In this document: positions 9,363 through 18,643 of the stretch, in pieces
Numbering within the stretch: position 1 is the first letter of the stretch
How the letters are laid out: each line of letters opens with the position of its first letter
Assembly: GCF_002261185.1 (NCBI RefSeq)
Contig: NZ_NEVQ01000013.1
Span: forward strand, 1,116,001-1,180,000
Reading direction: 5' to 3'
From: Bordetella genomosp. 4
GTDB lineage: Bacteria; Pseudomonadota; Gammaproteobacteria; Burkholderiales; Burkholderiaceae_B
Length of the DNA stretch: 64,000 bases
Notes under the pieces: generated by a model
The model's input: only the letters and a program-made list of their open reading frames with translations
What the model was told of the DNA's origin: nothing
The model's database searches: none
Translations under genes and position numbers: made by a program

Positions 9363-10328
9363 GTGAAAACCTTGCTGCAACTCTATCGATCGGTCCCGCC
9401 GCCTGCGCGGCGATCCCCTTGCGCGCTGACAATCGGCAATTTTGACGGCGTTCACCGCGGTCATCAGGCCATTCTGGCGCGCGTACGGCAGGCGGCTCGC
9501 GAACGCGGACTGCTGCCCTCGGTGCTGACATTCGAGCCGCATCCCCGTGAGTATTTCGCCACGCTGAACCAGCGGCCGGAGCTCGCGCCGACGCGTATCT
9601 CCGGTTTGCGCGACAAACTCGAAGCGCTTGCCAGCCAGGACATGGCGCAGATCATCATCGAGCGATTCAATGCGCGATTTGCGGATATGTCTGCAAATGC
9701 CTTCATTGAGGAACTCTTGGTGGGTGGCCTGCAGACGCGTTGGCTGCTGGTGGGAGAAGACTTCCGCTTTGGCCGCAAGCGCAGCGGCGACGTGGATCTG
9801 CTGCGCGAGGCGGGCATGGTGCACGGGTTCGAGGTCCAGACGATTGCCGACGTGACCGACCGCCTGGGGCACCGGGTATCGAGCTCGGAGGTCCGCACCG
9901 CGCTCGCCGTGGGCGATCTGGATCGGGCCGAGCATCTGCTGGGACGCCCGTTCCAGATCAGCGGACATGTGATCCACGGCCAGAAACTCGGCCGTACGCT
10001 GGGTTTTCCCACCTTGAATCTGCGTGTTGCGCCACGCTGTGCCGCGCGCTCGGGAATTTATGTAGTGCGAGTACATGGCTTGGGCGAGCAACCACGTCCC
10101 GCCGTCGCCAGCCTGGGAGTGCGCCCCACGGTCGAGGATCACGGACGTGTGCTATTAGAGTCGCACCTGCTCGATGGCCCGGCTGACGCATACGGTAAAC
10201 TCATACGCGTTGAGTTCCTGCACAAGTTGCGGGACGAAGAAAAATTTCCCGATCTGCCTTCCCTGACAGCCGCCATCGCCGACGACGCGCAAAACGCGCG
10301 TGCCTATTTTGCCGTTCATGGACTATAA
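9363..10328 (+). CDS. ribF: Bifunctional riboflavin kinase / FAD synthetase
   Basis: Converts riboflavin to FMN and FMN to FAD; 321 residues. The N-terminal adenylyltransferase domain has [11 protein letters not shown] at residues 25-35; the C-terminal kinase domain has [11 protein letters not shown] with the conserved Pro-Thr. The start is GTG at 9363 with no strong ribosome-binding site. Its last 11 bases overlap the start of ileS (ATG at 10318), an arrangement that couples the two genes. The ribF-ileS-lspA order is standard in proteobacteria. Confidence 0.93.
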   Translation: MKTLLQLYRSVPPPARRSPCALTIGNFDGVHRGHQAILARVRQAARERGLLPSVLTFEPHPREYFATLNQRPELAPTRISGLRDKLEALASQDMAQIIIERFNARFADMSANAFIEELLVGGLQTRWLLVGEDFRFGRKRSGDVDLLREAGMVHGFEVQTIADVTDRLGHRVSSSEVRTALAVGDLDRAEHLLGRPFQISGHVIHGQKLGRTLGFPTLNLRVAPRCAARSGIYVVRVHGLGEQPRPAVASLGVRPTVEDHGRVLLESHLLDGPADAYGKLIRVEFLHKLRDEEKFPDLPSLTAAIADDAQNARAYFAVHGL

Positions 10329-13173
10329 AAAAACCCTCAATCTGCCCGACACCTCCTTTCCGATGCGAGGTGATCTTGCCAAACGCGAACCCGCCTGGGT
10401 CACCCAGTGGGAAGAAAACCACGTGTATCAAGCCATACGCGCTGCCAGCCGTGGCCGGCCGCGTTTTGTGCTGCACGACGGACCGCCCTATGCCAACGGC
10501 GACATCCACATTGGCCACGCAGTCAACAAGATCCTGAAGGACATCATCGTCAAAAGCCGCAACATGGCGGGCTACGACGCGCATTATGTGCCAGGCTGGG
10601 ACTGTCATGGCATGCCGATCGAGATCCAGATCGAAAAGAAATTCGGCAAGCACCTGCCCGTGACGGAAGTCCAGTCCAAGGCGCGGGCTTATGCATTGGA
10701 ACAGATCGATCGTCAACGCCAGGACTTCAAGCGTCTGGGTGTGTTGGGCGAGTGGGATCGCCCCTACCTGACCATGAACTACAGCAACGAAGCGAACGAG
10801 ATCCGGGCGCTGGGCGGCATCCTGCAAAAGGGCTACGTATTTCGCGGCCTGAAGCCCGTGAATTGGTGTTTCGACTGCGGCTCGGCCTTGGCCGAGGCCG
10901 AGGTTGAATACGCTGATCGCGTGGACCCGGCGATCGACGTGGCATTTCCGTTCGCAGATAAACCGGGCGTGGCAAAGGCCTTTGGACTGGACTCGGTCGA
11001 CGATGGCGCAGTAGTAATCTGGACCACGACGCCGTGGACGATTCCTGCCAACCAGGCATTGAATGTGCACCCTGAGCTGGAATACGCGCTGGTGCGCGTC
11101 ACGCCGGCAACGGCGCATGGGTCGCTGCTGCTGTTGGCCAGCGAGCGCGTCGAGGCCTGCCTGAAAGCCTGGAATCTGCAGGGCGAAATCGTCGCCACCG
11201 CCACAGGTGCAGCACTGGACGGATTGCGTTTCCATCATCCGCTGGCCTCGGCGGATGCAGGGTATGCACGCACCTCGCCGATCTACCTGGGCGACTACGT
11301 CACGATCGACACCGGCACCGGTGTCGTGCACTCGGCCCCCGCCTACGGTATCGAAGACTTTGTGTCGTGCAAGGCGCATGACCTGCCCGACGATCAGATC
11401 CTGAATCCCGTGCTGGGCGATGGCAAATATGCCGAGAGCCTGCCGCTGTTCGGCGGCCTGTCGATCTGGGACGCCAATCCGCGCATCGTCGAAGCCCTGA
11501 AGGCTGCGGGGTCGCTGATGGACGTGCAAAAGCTGTCGCACAGCTACATGCATTGCTGGCGGCACAAGACCCCCGTCATTTACCGCGCTACCAGCCAGTG
11601 GTTCGCCGGCATGGACGTCAAGCCTGCCGATGGCGGCCCCACATTGCGCGAAAGCGCCTTGGCCGGCATCGATGCAACGGCGTTCTACCCGTCCTGGGGC
11701 CGCGCCCGCCTGCACGCCATGATCGCCAACCGGCCCGACTGGACCTTGTCGCGCCAACGCCAATGGGGCGTGCCCATGGCGTTCTTTGTTCACAAGGAAA
11801 CCGGCGCTCTGCATCCGCGTACGGCCGAATTGCTGGAACAAGTCGCACAGCGCGTTGAACAACACGGCATCGAGGCGTGGCAATCGCTGGATCCACGCGA
11901 GCTGCTGGGCGACGAGGCGGATCAATACGAAAAGAACCGCGACACGCTCGATGTCTGGTTCGACTCGGGCACCACGCACGCCACCGTGCTGGGCGGCAAA
12001 GACCAGGCTCTGGGCGGCTCGCACGGCGCCGAGCTGGCCTGGCCGGCAGATCTGTACCTGGAGGGTTCCGACCAGCATCGCGGTTGGTTCCATTCGTCGC
12101 TGCTGACCGGCTGCATGCTGTATGGCCAACCGCCGTACAAGGCCCTGTTGACGCACGGGTTCGTGGTCGATGGCCAAGGCCGCAAGATGAGCAAGTCAGT
12201 AGGCAACGTCATCGCCCCGCAAAAAGTGTCCGACTCGCTCGGTGCCGAGATCTTGCGCTTGTGGGTCGCATCCACGGACTACTCCGGCGAACTGTCGATT
12301 TCCGACGAGATCCTCAAACGCGTGGTCGAAGGCTACCGCCGCATTCGCAACACGCTGCGCTTCTTGCTGGCCAACCTGGCCGACTTCGACGCCGTCAGTC
12401 AGGCAGTGCCGTATGACGAGCTGTTCGAGATCGACCGCTACGCATTGGCCATGACGGCGCAAATGCAGGCTGAAGTCATCGCGCAATACGAGCGCTATGA
12501 TTTCCACCCCGCCGTCTCGCGTCTGCAGACGTTCTGCTCCGAAGATCTGGGCGCGTTCTATCTGGATATCCTCAAGGACCGTCTGTACACCACCGCCACC
12601 GATAGCGTAGCGCGCCGTTCGGCACAGACGGCTCTGTTGGAAATCACGCAGACGCTGCTCAAGCTGATGGCTCCCATCCTGTCGTTCACGGCAGAAGAAG
12701 CCTGGAAAGTCCTGGTCGATTCCGCGCTGAAACACCAAGCCGATGCGCCGCGCGTCACGATTTTCACCGAGGTGTTCCACACGCTGCCGCCGTACGCCGA
12801 GGCGTTGACTGGGAAATGGGCACGTCTGCGCGCCATCCGTGCCGACGTACAGCGCAAGCTCGAAGAGGTCCGCACCGCAGGCGGCATCGGCTCGTCGTTG
12901 CAGGCCGAAGTCGATCTGCATGCCGACGGTGACGATCGCGCCATCCTGGAAAGCCTGGGCGACGATCTGCGATTCGTATTGATCGTCTCGCGCGCCACGG
13001 TCCATGCTGGCACGGGCGATTTGCGCATCGAGATCACGCCATCCACGAACAAGAAATGCGAGCGCTGCTGGCACTGGCGACTGGATGTGGGCAGCGATGC
13101 GGATCATCCCGAGATCTGCGGCCGCTGCGTGTCCAACCTGTTTGGCTCGGGCGAGCCGCGCGACAAGGCCTGA
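10318..13173 (+). CDS. ileS: Isoleucine-tRNA ligase
   Basis: Class I aminoacyl-tRNA synthetase; 951 residues from the ATG overlapping the ribF end. HIGH is at residues 64-67 and KMSKS at 623-627. The editing (CP1) domain lies between them, and the C-terminal zinc site CERCWHW...CGRC is present, which marks the bacterial eubacterial-type enzyme. An in-frame upstream ATG at 10300 would lie inside ribF and is less likely. lspA follows after 4 bp. Confidence 0.96.
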   Translation: MDYKKTLNLPDTSFPMRGDLAKREPAWVTQWEENHVYQAIRAASRGRPRFVLHDGPPYANGDIHIGHAVNKILKDIIVKSRNMAGYDAHYVPGWDCHGMPIEIQIEKKFGKHLPVTEVQSKARAYALEQIDRQRQDFKRLGVLGEWDRPYLTMNYSNEANEIRALGGILQKGYVFRGLKPVNWCFDCGSALAEAEVEYADRVDPAIDVAFPFADKPGVAKAFGLDSVDDGAVVIWTTTPWTIPANQALNVHPELEYALVRVTPATAHGSLLLLASERVEACLKAWNLQGEIVATATGAALDGLRFHHPLASADAGYARTSPIYLGDYVTIDTGTGVVHSAPAYGIEDFVSCKAHDLPDDQILNPVLGDGKYAESLPLFGGLSIWDANPRIVEALKAAGSLMDVQKLSHSYMHCWRHKTPVIYRATSQWFAGMDVKPADGGPTLRESALAGIDATAFYPSWGRARLHAMIANRPDWTLSRQRQWGVPMAFFVHKETGALHPRTAELLEQVAQRVEQHGIEAWQSLDPRELLGDEADQYEKNRDTLDVWFDSGTTHATVLGGKDQALGGSHGAELAWPADLYLEGSDQHRGWFHSSLLTGCMLYGQPPYKALLTHGFVVDGQGRKMSKSVGNVIAPQKVSDSLGAEILRLWVASTDYSGELSISDEILKRVVEGYRRIRNTLRFLLANLADFDAVSQAVPYDELFEIDRYALAMTAQMQAEVIAQYERYDFHPAVSRLQTFCSEDLGAFYLDILKDRLYTTATDSVARRSAQTALLEITQTLLKLMAPILSFTAEEAWKVLVDSALKHQADAPRVTIFTEVFHTLPPYAEALTGKWARLRAIRADVQRKLEEVRTAGGIGSSLQAEVDLHADGDDRAILESLGDDLRFVLIVSRATVHAGTGDLRIEITPSTNKKCERCWHWRLDVGSDADHPEICGRCVSNLFGSGEPRDKA

Positions 13174-13177
13174 CACC

Positions 13178-13750
13178 ATGTCGCGTGAGGTACCAAGCCA
13201 ATCCTCTGCGGGCACCGTGAATGACGTGAGCCCGCAGCCCGGCCGTGGGCCAGGAAAGCCGATCCAACCAGCGCCACGTACCACCGGGCGCTGGTTATCG
13301 ATCGCCTTGCTGCTGATCGTCCTGGACCAGATCACCAAGCTGTATTTCGACTCGGCTTACACATACGGCCAACGCGTCAATGTGCTGCCGATTTTTGATT
13401 TCACGTTGATGTACAACCGCGGCGCGGCGTTCAGTTTCCTGGCCTCCGAAGCCGGTTGGCAACGCTGGCTGTTCACCGGACTGGGCATCGTCGCGTCCGT
13501 CGTCATTGTCTGGCTGCTACGCCGCAATACGGCGCAGCCGCGCTTTTGCCTGGCGCTGACGTTGATACTGGGCGGCGCACTGGGCAATGTGATCGATCGC
13601 GTGGTCTACGGCCACGTCATCGATTTTCTGTTGTTCTACTGGAACGACTGGTACTACCCCGCCTTTAACATTGCCGATGTCTGCATCACCTGCGGTGCAG
13701 TGCTGCTGGTACTGGACGAACTGTTGCGCGCACGCAAGCCGCGCAACTGA
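13178..13750 (+). CDS. lspA: Lipoprotein signal peptidase (signal peptidase II)
   Basis: Inner-membrane aspartyl protease that removes signal peptides from diacylglyceryl prolipoproteins; 190 residues. Four hydrophobic segments, with catalytic aspartates D140 (GNVIDRVVYG) and D167 (FNIADVCI). The ATG at 13178 lies 4 bp after ileS. A polar N-terminal extension of about 35 residues precedes the first membrane segment, making the protein longer than the usual 160-170; no better internal start is obvious before the membrane helix. The window has several clients, such as the lipobox proteins EhuB-like and the M48 protease. Confidence 0.94.
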   Translation: MSREVPSQSSAGTVNDVSPQPGRGPGKPIQPAPRTTGRWLSIALLLIVLDQITKLYFDSAYTYGQRVNVLPIFDFTLMYNRGAAFSFLASEAGWQRWLFTGLGIVASVVIVWLLRRNTAQPRFCLALTLILGGALGNVIDRVVYGHVIDFLLFYWNDWYYPAFNIADVCITCGAVLLVLDELLRARKPRN

Positions 13751-13771
13751 CGCCTGCACAGGTGGCGGTTC

Positions 13772-14476
13772 TCACCCCGCCTGTGTGTCTGCCGCGGCCT
13801 CCCGGCGACGCAACAATTGATGGATATAGGTTCCTGCCTCGGAAATGTCGCGCCGAATGGCGTCCGCCACGCCCTGCGCATCCTGGCGCTGCAACGCATC
13901 CAATGCCGCGGCATGGTAGTCCGTCTTTTTCAAATACGGCACATATTCAGGTAATACGATGGTCAGGACAGGACCACATCGCAGCCACAGCGTCTCGATG
14001 GCATCCTGGATGATCGGCATGCGCGCCAGCGCATAAATACCGAAATGAAAGCGGCGATGCATCTCCAGATAATGATCTCGCCGTTCCTCATTGATGTGAT
14101 CCGTCATCTGCGCCAGGTGCTGGCGCAATAACGCAATATCCGAGTCGGTCGCATGGGCCGCGGCCTCGTAGGCGGCGCGTGACTCCAGATCCGCACGCAT
14201 GATGGTCAACTGCCGAAATTGATCGGGATCGATAGGCGGCACGATTGCGCCGCCTCCCTGCCCCCCCGTGCCACGTTCGAGCACACGCTCCGCGATCAGA
14301 TGATTCACGGCATCGCGCACAGGCGTCAGGCTGATCCCCAACTCGCCAGCCACGTCGCGCAACAGAATGCGTTGACCCGGCACGAAACGCCCCGCCAGCA
14401 ACGCGCCCCGTAATTCTGCATACGCCCGGTCCCACAGCGTGTATTTCTCGATTTGCTTCAGGCCGGTTGCGCCCAC
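13772..14476 (-). CDS. GntR-family transcriptional regulator (FadR/FCD subfamily)
   Basis: A 234-residue regulator: an N-terminal winged helix-turn-helix (residues about 15-80, with LLRDVAGELGISLTPVRDAVNHL) and an all-helical FCD ligand domain (about 95-220) containing the D..H..H pattern typical of metal and acid binding. The start is GTG at 14476 with AAGGGG 6 bases upstream. It diverges from the Bug-receptor gene across 161 bp that hold two copies of the same operator-like sequence. It most likely represses the receptor-dehydratase operon and itself; the inducer would be the substrate or an intermediate. Confidence 0.88.
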   Translation of the reverse strand: MGATGLKQIEKYTLWDRAYAELRGALLAGRFVPGQRILLRDVAGELGISLTPVRDAVNHLIAERVLERGTGGQGGGAIVPPIDPDQFRQLTIMRADLESRAAYEAAAHATDSDIALLRQHLAQMTDHINEERRDHYLEMHRRFHFGIYALARMPIIQDAIETLWLRCGPVLTIVLPEYVPYLKKTDYHAAALDALQRQDAQGVADAIRRDISEAGTYIHQLLRRREAAADTQAG

Positions 14477-14486
14477 GTAAAACCCC

Positions 14487-14501
14487 TTTGTTACAACGAA
14501 T
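14487..14501 (+). promoter_or_regulatory. Putative GntR operator O1
   Basis: TTTGTTACAACGAAT, with a near-palindromic GTTACAAC core, lies 11-25 bases upstream of the gntR GTG and overlaps its ribosome-binding site. It matches O2 at 14563 in 14 of 15 positions and in the same orientation. Short TTGT...ACAA palindromes are common for FadR-subfamily regulators, so autoregulation is likely. Inferred from sequence only. Confidence 0.6.
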
Positions 14502-14542
14502 AGCGAACCCCGATGTTCGCACTGTCGGGCTCGCTTGGCAAA

Positions 14543-14577
14543 TTGCCGATTCCCTATTGTTGTTTGTTATAACGAAT
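14543..14577 (+). promoter_or_regulatory. Candidate Bug-operon promoter with GntR operator O2
   Basis: A candidate -35 TTGCCG (14543-14548) and -10 TTATAA (14567-14572) are separated by 18 bp. The -10 lies within TTTGTTATAACGAAT (14563-14577), the second copy of the operator-like sequence, whose core GTTATAAC is a perfect palindrome. Binding there would block RNA polymerase. The Bug receptor ATG is about 60 bp downstream. Confidence 0.55.
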
Positions 14578-14637
14578 GCTAGCATCACAGCAAAACCGCA
14601 AGCCAAAAAATCGGCCAACCCCAAGGAGGAGACAACC

Positions 14638-15603
14638 ATGTCCTTGATAAAGAAAGCGTTTTTTGCCGTCGCGTTGACCGCTGCATCCCTGCCGGCCTGG
14701 TCAGCCGACGCTTATCCGTCCAGAGATATCCGATTTATCGTGCCTTGGAATGCCGGCGGCTCGAACGACATTGCCGCCCGCGCACTGCAGCAGATCCTGG
14801 CAAAAGACGGGTTCAACATCGTGGTGGAAAACGCCCCGGGCGCCACCGGCGCAATTGGCCTGACCAAGGTCGCCAACGCTCCGCCAGACGGTTATGTCAT
14901 CGGCATGGGCACAAGTTCGACGCTGGCTCAGATTGCCCAGAAAATGACGCCGCTGCGCAACGATCAATTCACTCATATCGCGCGCGTATCGACCGATCCG
15001 CTCATCCTGCTGGTACCCGCCTCAAGCCCGACGCAGACGCTGGAGCAGTTCCTCGACTACATGAAGAAGAATCCCGGCAAGGTCTCTATCGGCACGCCAG
15101 GCACCAATAATCTGAACCATATTTTTGCGGAGATGACGGCCCGCGTTGCAGGTGTTCCTTACGTCAATGTGCCCTACCCCGGCGGATCCAAGGTCATCGC
15201 AGATTTGTCCGGCAAACAAATCCAGGCCGCAGTGCTAAAGCCTTCGGAAAGCCGCGGCCAGATCGAAGCCGGCTACGTCAAGCCCATCGCTGTCTTTGAC
15301 AACCAGCGCTTGAAGGTCATGCCCGACGTGCCGACGTTCAAGGAAAAAGGCTATGACGTATTCCCTTACGGCCCCTTGGTGCAGATGGCTTATGTCGTTG
15401 GCCCCGCCGGTCTGCCCGGCCCGGTACGCGACAAACTCATCCAGGCTTTCGAGACTGCGATCTTGAGCCCCACGTTCAAATCCTTTTCCGAACAGAACGG
15501 TTTTCTCGTGGACGGGCTTTCTGGCGACGCCCTGGAAAAAGAAGTATTGGCCGTCCAGAAAACACTGGATGACGTTGGAACCAAAGTCTTCAAAGCAAAA
15601 TGA
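14638..15603 (+). CDS. Bug-family (tripartite tricarboxylate transporter-type) substrate-binding protein
   Basis: Periplasmic receptor of 321 residues with a Sec signal peptide (MSLIKKAFFAVALTAASLPAWSADA, cut after about residue 23). The following YPSRDIRFIVPWNAGGSNDIAARAL is the classic Bug N-terminus, and GPAGLPGPVRDKL is a typical C-terminal motif. A strong AAGGAGGA ribosome site lies 7 bases upstream of the ATG. No TctA/TctB permease genes are near, as is common for Bug receptors, which are far more numerous than permeases in Bordetella. It leads the catabolic operon, so it probably captures that pathway's acid substrate. Its stop overlaps the next start. Confidence 0.93.
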   Translation: MSLIKKAFFAVALTAASLPAWSADAYPSRDIRFIVPWNAGGSNDIAARALQQILAKDGFNIVVENAPGATGAIGLTKVANAPPDGYVIGMGTSSTLAQIAQKMTPLRNDQFTHIARVSTDPLILLVPASSPTQTLEQFLDYMKKNPGKVSIGTPGTNNLNHIFAEMTARVAGVPYVNVPYPGGSKVIADLSGKQIQAAVLKPSESRGQIEAGYVKPIAVFDNQRLKVMPDVPTFKEKGYDVFPYGPLVQMAYVVGPAGLPGPVRDKLIQAFETAILSPTFKSFSEQNGFLVDGLSGDALEKEVLAVQKTLDDVGTKVFKAK

Positions 15604-16754
15604 GGTCGGATGTGAGCACCATCAAGAAAGTCACCTGCCATGTTGTCAGCGCGCCTGTCGAACGCCCCTTTACCTCGTCGCGCGGATGGTTGTACAGAAC
15701 GCGCGGCTCATGCATTGTCGAGATCGAAACCACAGACGGCGTCGTCGGCTGGGGCGAATGCTATGGCCCTGCCCAGGTTGCACGCGCCTACATCGACTCG
15801 CAATACGGCCCGCGTATTGTCGGACGCGATGCCTTCGATGTGGAGGTGATCTGGGAAGACCTCTACAACCGTATCAAAGACTACGGATCCAAGGGCATGG
15901 CGATTTCTGCCCTGAGCGGTATCGACATTGCACTGTGGGACATCATCGGCAAGGTCTGCGGCAAGCCCATTCATAAACTCATTGGTGGCGCTTACCGGAC
16001 CGAAGTCTCTGCCTATGCGACCGGCTTGTATTTCATCGATATGGACCGGCTCATCGAAGAAGCCGTCGACGAAGCGCGCGGCTACGTGGAAGAAGGCTTC
16101 ACCGCGATCAAGATGAAAATCGGCCTGGGCTCGCCCAAGCTGGACATCGAACGCGTGGCCGCGGTACGCAAAGCCATCGGCGACGATGTGCGGTTGATGG
16201 TGGATGCCAATCATTGTTTCACCGTGCCCGCGGCCATACGCCTGGGGCGCGAGCTGGAACAACTGAATGTGGAATGGTTCGAAGAACCCATTTCGCCCGA
16301 AGACGTCGATGGCTATGTCGAAGTCACGCGCGCGCTGGACATGGCTGTCGCGGGCGGCGAAAACGAATTTACCCGATGGGGTTTTCGCGATCTGGTCGTG
16401 CGTAAGGCCATGGATATTGTGCAGCCCGACGTCTGCGCCGCCGGGGGCATCAGCGAATGCCGCAAGATCGCCACGCTGGCGGCCGCGCATGGCGTCGAAT
16501 GCGTGCCCCACGCGTGGGGTTCAGCCATCGGGCTGGCGGCCACGCTGCACTTTTTAGCCGCGTTGCCGGATCAACCGCCGAGCTTTCGCCCCGTGCCGCC
16601 ACTGCTCGAGTTCGAACAGTGCGAGAACCCGTTCCGCGATCACTTGTCGACCGAACCCATCGTGCAACAAGCCGGCATCGTACAGGTGCCGACCGGCGCG
16701 GGGCTGGGTATCGACATACGGCGTGAAATCCTCGACCAATATCGCGTGGTGTGA
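15600..16754 (+). CDS. Enolase-superfamily dehydratase/racemase (mandelate racemase-like), copy A
   Basis: A 384-residue TIM-barrel enzyme that abstracts the proton alpha to a carboxylate. The metal ligands are D202 (VDANH), E228 (FEEP) and E254 (GGENE). The acid/base residues are K171 and K173 (KMK) and the H304-D277 dyad, placing it in the mandelate racemase subgroup, which includes many sugar-acid dehydratases. The ATG at 15600 overlaps the Bug TGA; a GTG at 15612 is an alternative. Within the operon it is a likely first catalytic step on an imported acid-sugar or hydroxy acid. The substrate is not recognisable. Confidence 0.88.
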   Translation: MRSDVSTIKKVTCHVVSAPVERPFTSSRGWLYRTRGSCIVEIETTDGVVGWGECYGPAQVARAYIDSQYGPRIVGRDAFDVEVIWEDLYNRIKDYGSKGMAISALSGIDIALWDIIGKVCGKPIHKLIGGAYRTEVSAYATGLYFIDMDRLIEEAVDEARGYVEEGFTAIKMKIGLGSPKLDIERVAAVRKAIGDDVRLMVDANHCFTVPAAIRLGRELEQLNVEWFEEPISPEDVDGYVEVTRALDMAVAGGENEFTRWGFRDLVVRKAMDIVQPDVCAAGGISECRKIATLAAAHGVECVPHAWGSAIGLAATLHFLAALPDQPPSFRPVPPLLEFEQCENPFRDHLSTEPIVQQAGIVQVPTGAGLGIDIRREILDQYRVV

Positions 16755-17671
16755 CGACTATGCGATTCGTTTCCTACTATGACGCAGCCGGGCGTATCGT
16801 GCCCGGCATACTGCCAGGCGATCCCACCGCCCCTGACGCCTGGGTGGTCAACGTCCGGCATCCCAGCTGCTCAGCCGATTATGCGGACTTGCCGGACACG
16901 CTGATGGGCTGGGTCGAATATGGCTTGATCACCGTCGCTCAACGTTTTGTAGGCGCTGCGCCTATCGACAAAAGCGCACGGTTGCCTTTGTCCACGTTGC
17001 GCCTGGCTGCCCCTTTGCCTCGCCCCGGCAAGATCGTCGGCGCCGCGTTCAACTACCATGACGCGTTAGCCGAACGCGACATGGCGCCGCCTGCGGAACC
17101 GGTGATCTTTGTCAAATCGGGACGCACTGTCATCGGTCCCAATGACGTCATTCGCGTGCTCCCCGATGCGGGCAATGTCACTTATGAGGCCGAGCTCGCC
17201 GCCATCATCGGCAAGCCCGCTTTGCGCGTGTCGCGTCAACAAGCCATGGAACATGTGGCCGCCTACACCATCATCAACGATGTCAGCGCCACGACACTGG
17301 TCAAAGCCGATGGCGGCTTTGTACGCGGAAAGAATCAGCCTACGTCTGGTCCTCTGGGGCCATGGCTGGTGACACCCGATGAGATCCCGGATCCCTATGC
17401 TCTGGATATCCACCTGGATATCGACGGGCGTGTGCTGCAACAGTCGAGCACGCGCAGCATGCTGTTCAACATTGCCGAACTGATTGAGTATGCCTCGGCA
17501 CGCATGCCTCTGGATCCCGGCGACATCATTGCCACCGGCACGCCCGCCGGTGTCGCGGGCGCCCATCAGCCCCCAGCATGGCTGAAAGCCGGCGATAGTG
17601 TGTCGATATCGCTCAGCAAACTCGGCACCTTAAGCAATCCCGTCGCTGCCGGAGCATCACATGACAGCTAA
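16751..17671 (+). CDS. Fumarylacetoacetate hydrolase-family protein
   Basis: About 303-306 residues; metal-dependent C-C hydrolase or decarboxylase fold. The C-terminal catalytic domain (from about residue 95) shows GAAFNYHDAL, VTYEAELAAIIG, AYTIINDVSA and GDIIATGTPAGVAGA. The first possible start, GTG at 16751, overlaps the upstream TGA; an ATG at 16760 is equally possible. In L-fuconate and related non-phosphorylative pathways an FAH-family hydrolase splits a 2,4-diketo-3-deoxy acid after the dehydratase and a dehydrogenase, which fits this neighbourhood. That reaction is an inference here. Confidence 0.87.
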   Translation: MTTMRFVSYYDAAGRIVPGILPGDPTAPDAWVVNVRHPSCSADYADLPDTLMGWVEYGLITVAQRFVGAAPIDKSARLPLSTLRLAAPLPRPGKIVGAAFNYHDALAERDMAPPAEPVIFVKSGRTVIGPNDVIRVLPDAGNVTYEAELAAIIGKPALRVSRQQAMEHVAAYTIINDVSATTLVKADGGFVRGKNQPTSGPLGPWLVTPDEIPDPYALDIHLDIDGRVLQQSSTRSMLFNIAELIEYASARMPLDPGDIIATGTPAGVAGAHQPPAWLKAGDSVSISLSKLGTLSNPVAAGASHDS

Positions 17672-18635
17672 GCCTCGCGTCTTGCTTACCAATCCCATTC
17701 ATCCCGATATTCAACCCGCGCTCGCGGCGCAGGTTGATCTGGTCGTCGCCCCCGATACGTCCGCGGACACACTGCGTCGATACGTTGCGGACGTACATGG
17801 GCTCGTCGTCCGCGCCCAGTTGCCCGCCGATATTTTTGATCATGCGCCCCACCTGCGAGCCGTGGTGCGGCATGGTGTCGGACTCGACATGATCCCCATG
17901 GACGCAGCCAACCAACATCGAATCCCGGTTGCCAATGTCCCCGGGTCGAATACCTCTGCGGTGGTCGAGTATTGCGTGGCGGCCATGCTCAATCTGCGCC
18001 GGCCGCTAGCCGCCATCGATGCCCGGCTGCGCCATGCCGGCTGGAGCGCTGCTCGGCCATTGGCGGATCACACCGCCGAACTGGACGGCATGACGTGCGG
18101 CATCGTAGGTGTGGGCGCAATTGGCGGCCGGCTGGCGCAGACCGCCGCTGGCTTGGGGATGTCGGTGCTGGGCCTGACGCGCCGGCCGGAATCCTTGCCG
18201 CCGGGCGTACAGCCCGCGACGCGCGAGGCCTTGTTCGCCAACGCGGACATCATTGTGCTGTGCTGCCCGTTAACCGACGAAACGCGGGGCCTGGCGAATG
18301 CCGACATGATCAATAGCATGAAGCCTGGCGCCATCCTCATCAATGTGTCGCGCGGCCCCGTCGTGCAGACCGCTGCGTTGCTGGATGCCTTGCGCCGCGG
18401 CCATTTAGGCGGCGCGGCGCTGGATGTCCATGACATTCAACCGCTGCCTGCAGACAGCCCCGCCCTGGACGCCCCGAATCTGCTGCTGACGCCGCACATT
18501 GCAGGGATCACCGATTCCAGCATGAGGCGCATGAGCGAAGGCGCGGTTGCCAATCTATTGGCACTCTTGCGCGGCGACGCCGCGTCCAACATCGTCAACC
18601 CACATGTGTTGACCTCCTCTCAATCCATCTCCTGA
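17661..18635 (+). CDS. D-isomer-specific 2-hydroxyacid dehydrogenase
   Basis: NAD(P)-dependent oxidoreductase of 324 residues. The nucleotide-binding domain has GIVGVGAIGGRLAQ (about residues 148-161). The catalytic set is Arg in INVSRGP, an acidic residue in the following loop (HDIQP), and His in TPHIAG. GGAG lies 6 bases before the ATG at 17661, and the gene overlaps the FAH gene by 11 bp. It may oxidise a hydroxy-acid intermediate or reduce a 2-keto product such as glyoxylate or pyruvate; the direction cannot be told. Phosphoglycerate dehydrogenase-like members are the nearest family alternative. Confidence 0.87.
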   Translation: MTAKPRVLLTNPIHPDIQPALAAQVDLVVAPDTSADTLRRYVADVHGLVVRAQLPADIFDHAPHLRAVVRHGVGLDMIPMDAANQHRIPVANVPGSNTSAVVEYCVAAMLNLRRPLAAIDARLRHAGWSAARPLADHTAELDGMTCGIVGVGAIGGRLAQTAAGLGMSVLGLTRRPESLPPGVQPATREALFANADIIVLCCPLTDETRGLANADMINSMKPGAILINVSRGPVVQTAALLDALRRGHLGGAALDVHDIQPLPADSPALDAPNLLLTPHIAGITDSSMRRMSEGAVANLLALLRGDAASNIVNPHVLTSSQSIS

Positions 18636-18643
18636 GATCCGTC

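Noticed and set aside
9297-10142. N-terminal extension of purN
   Set aside because: The open frame runs antisense through ribF; PurN homology begins at the TTG at 9296.
10201-12177. 658-residue minus-strand open frame
   Set aside because: Antisense to ileS and the ribF end; no recognisable protein.
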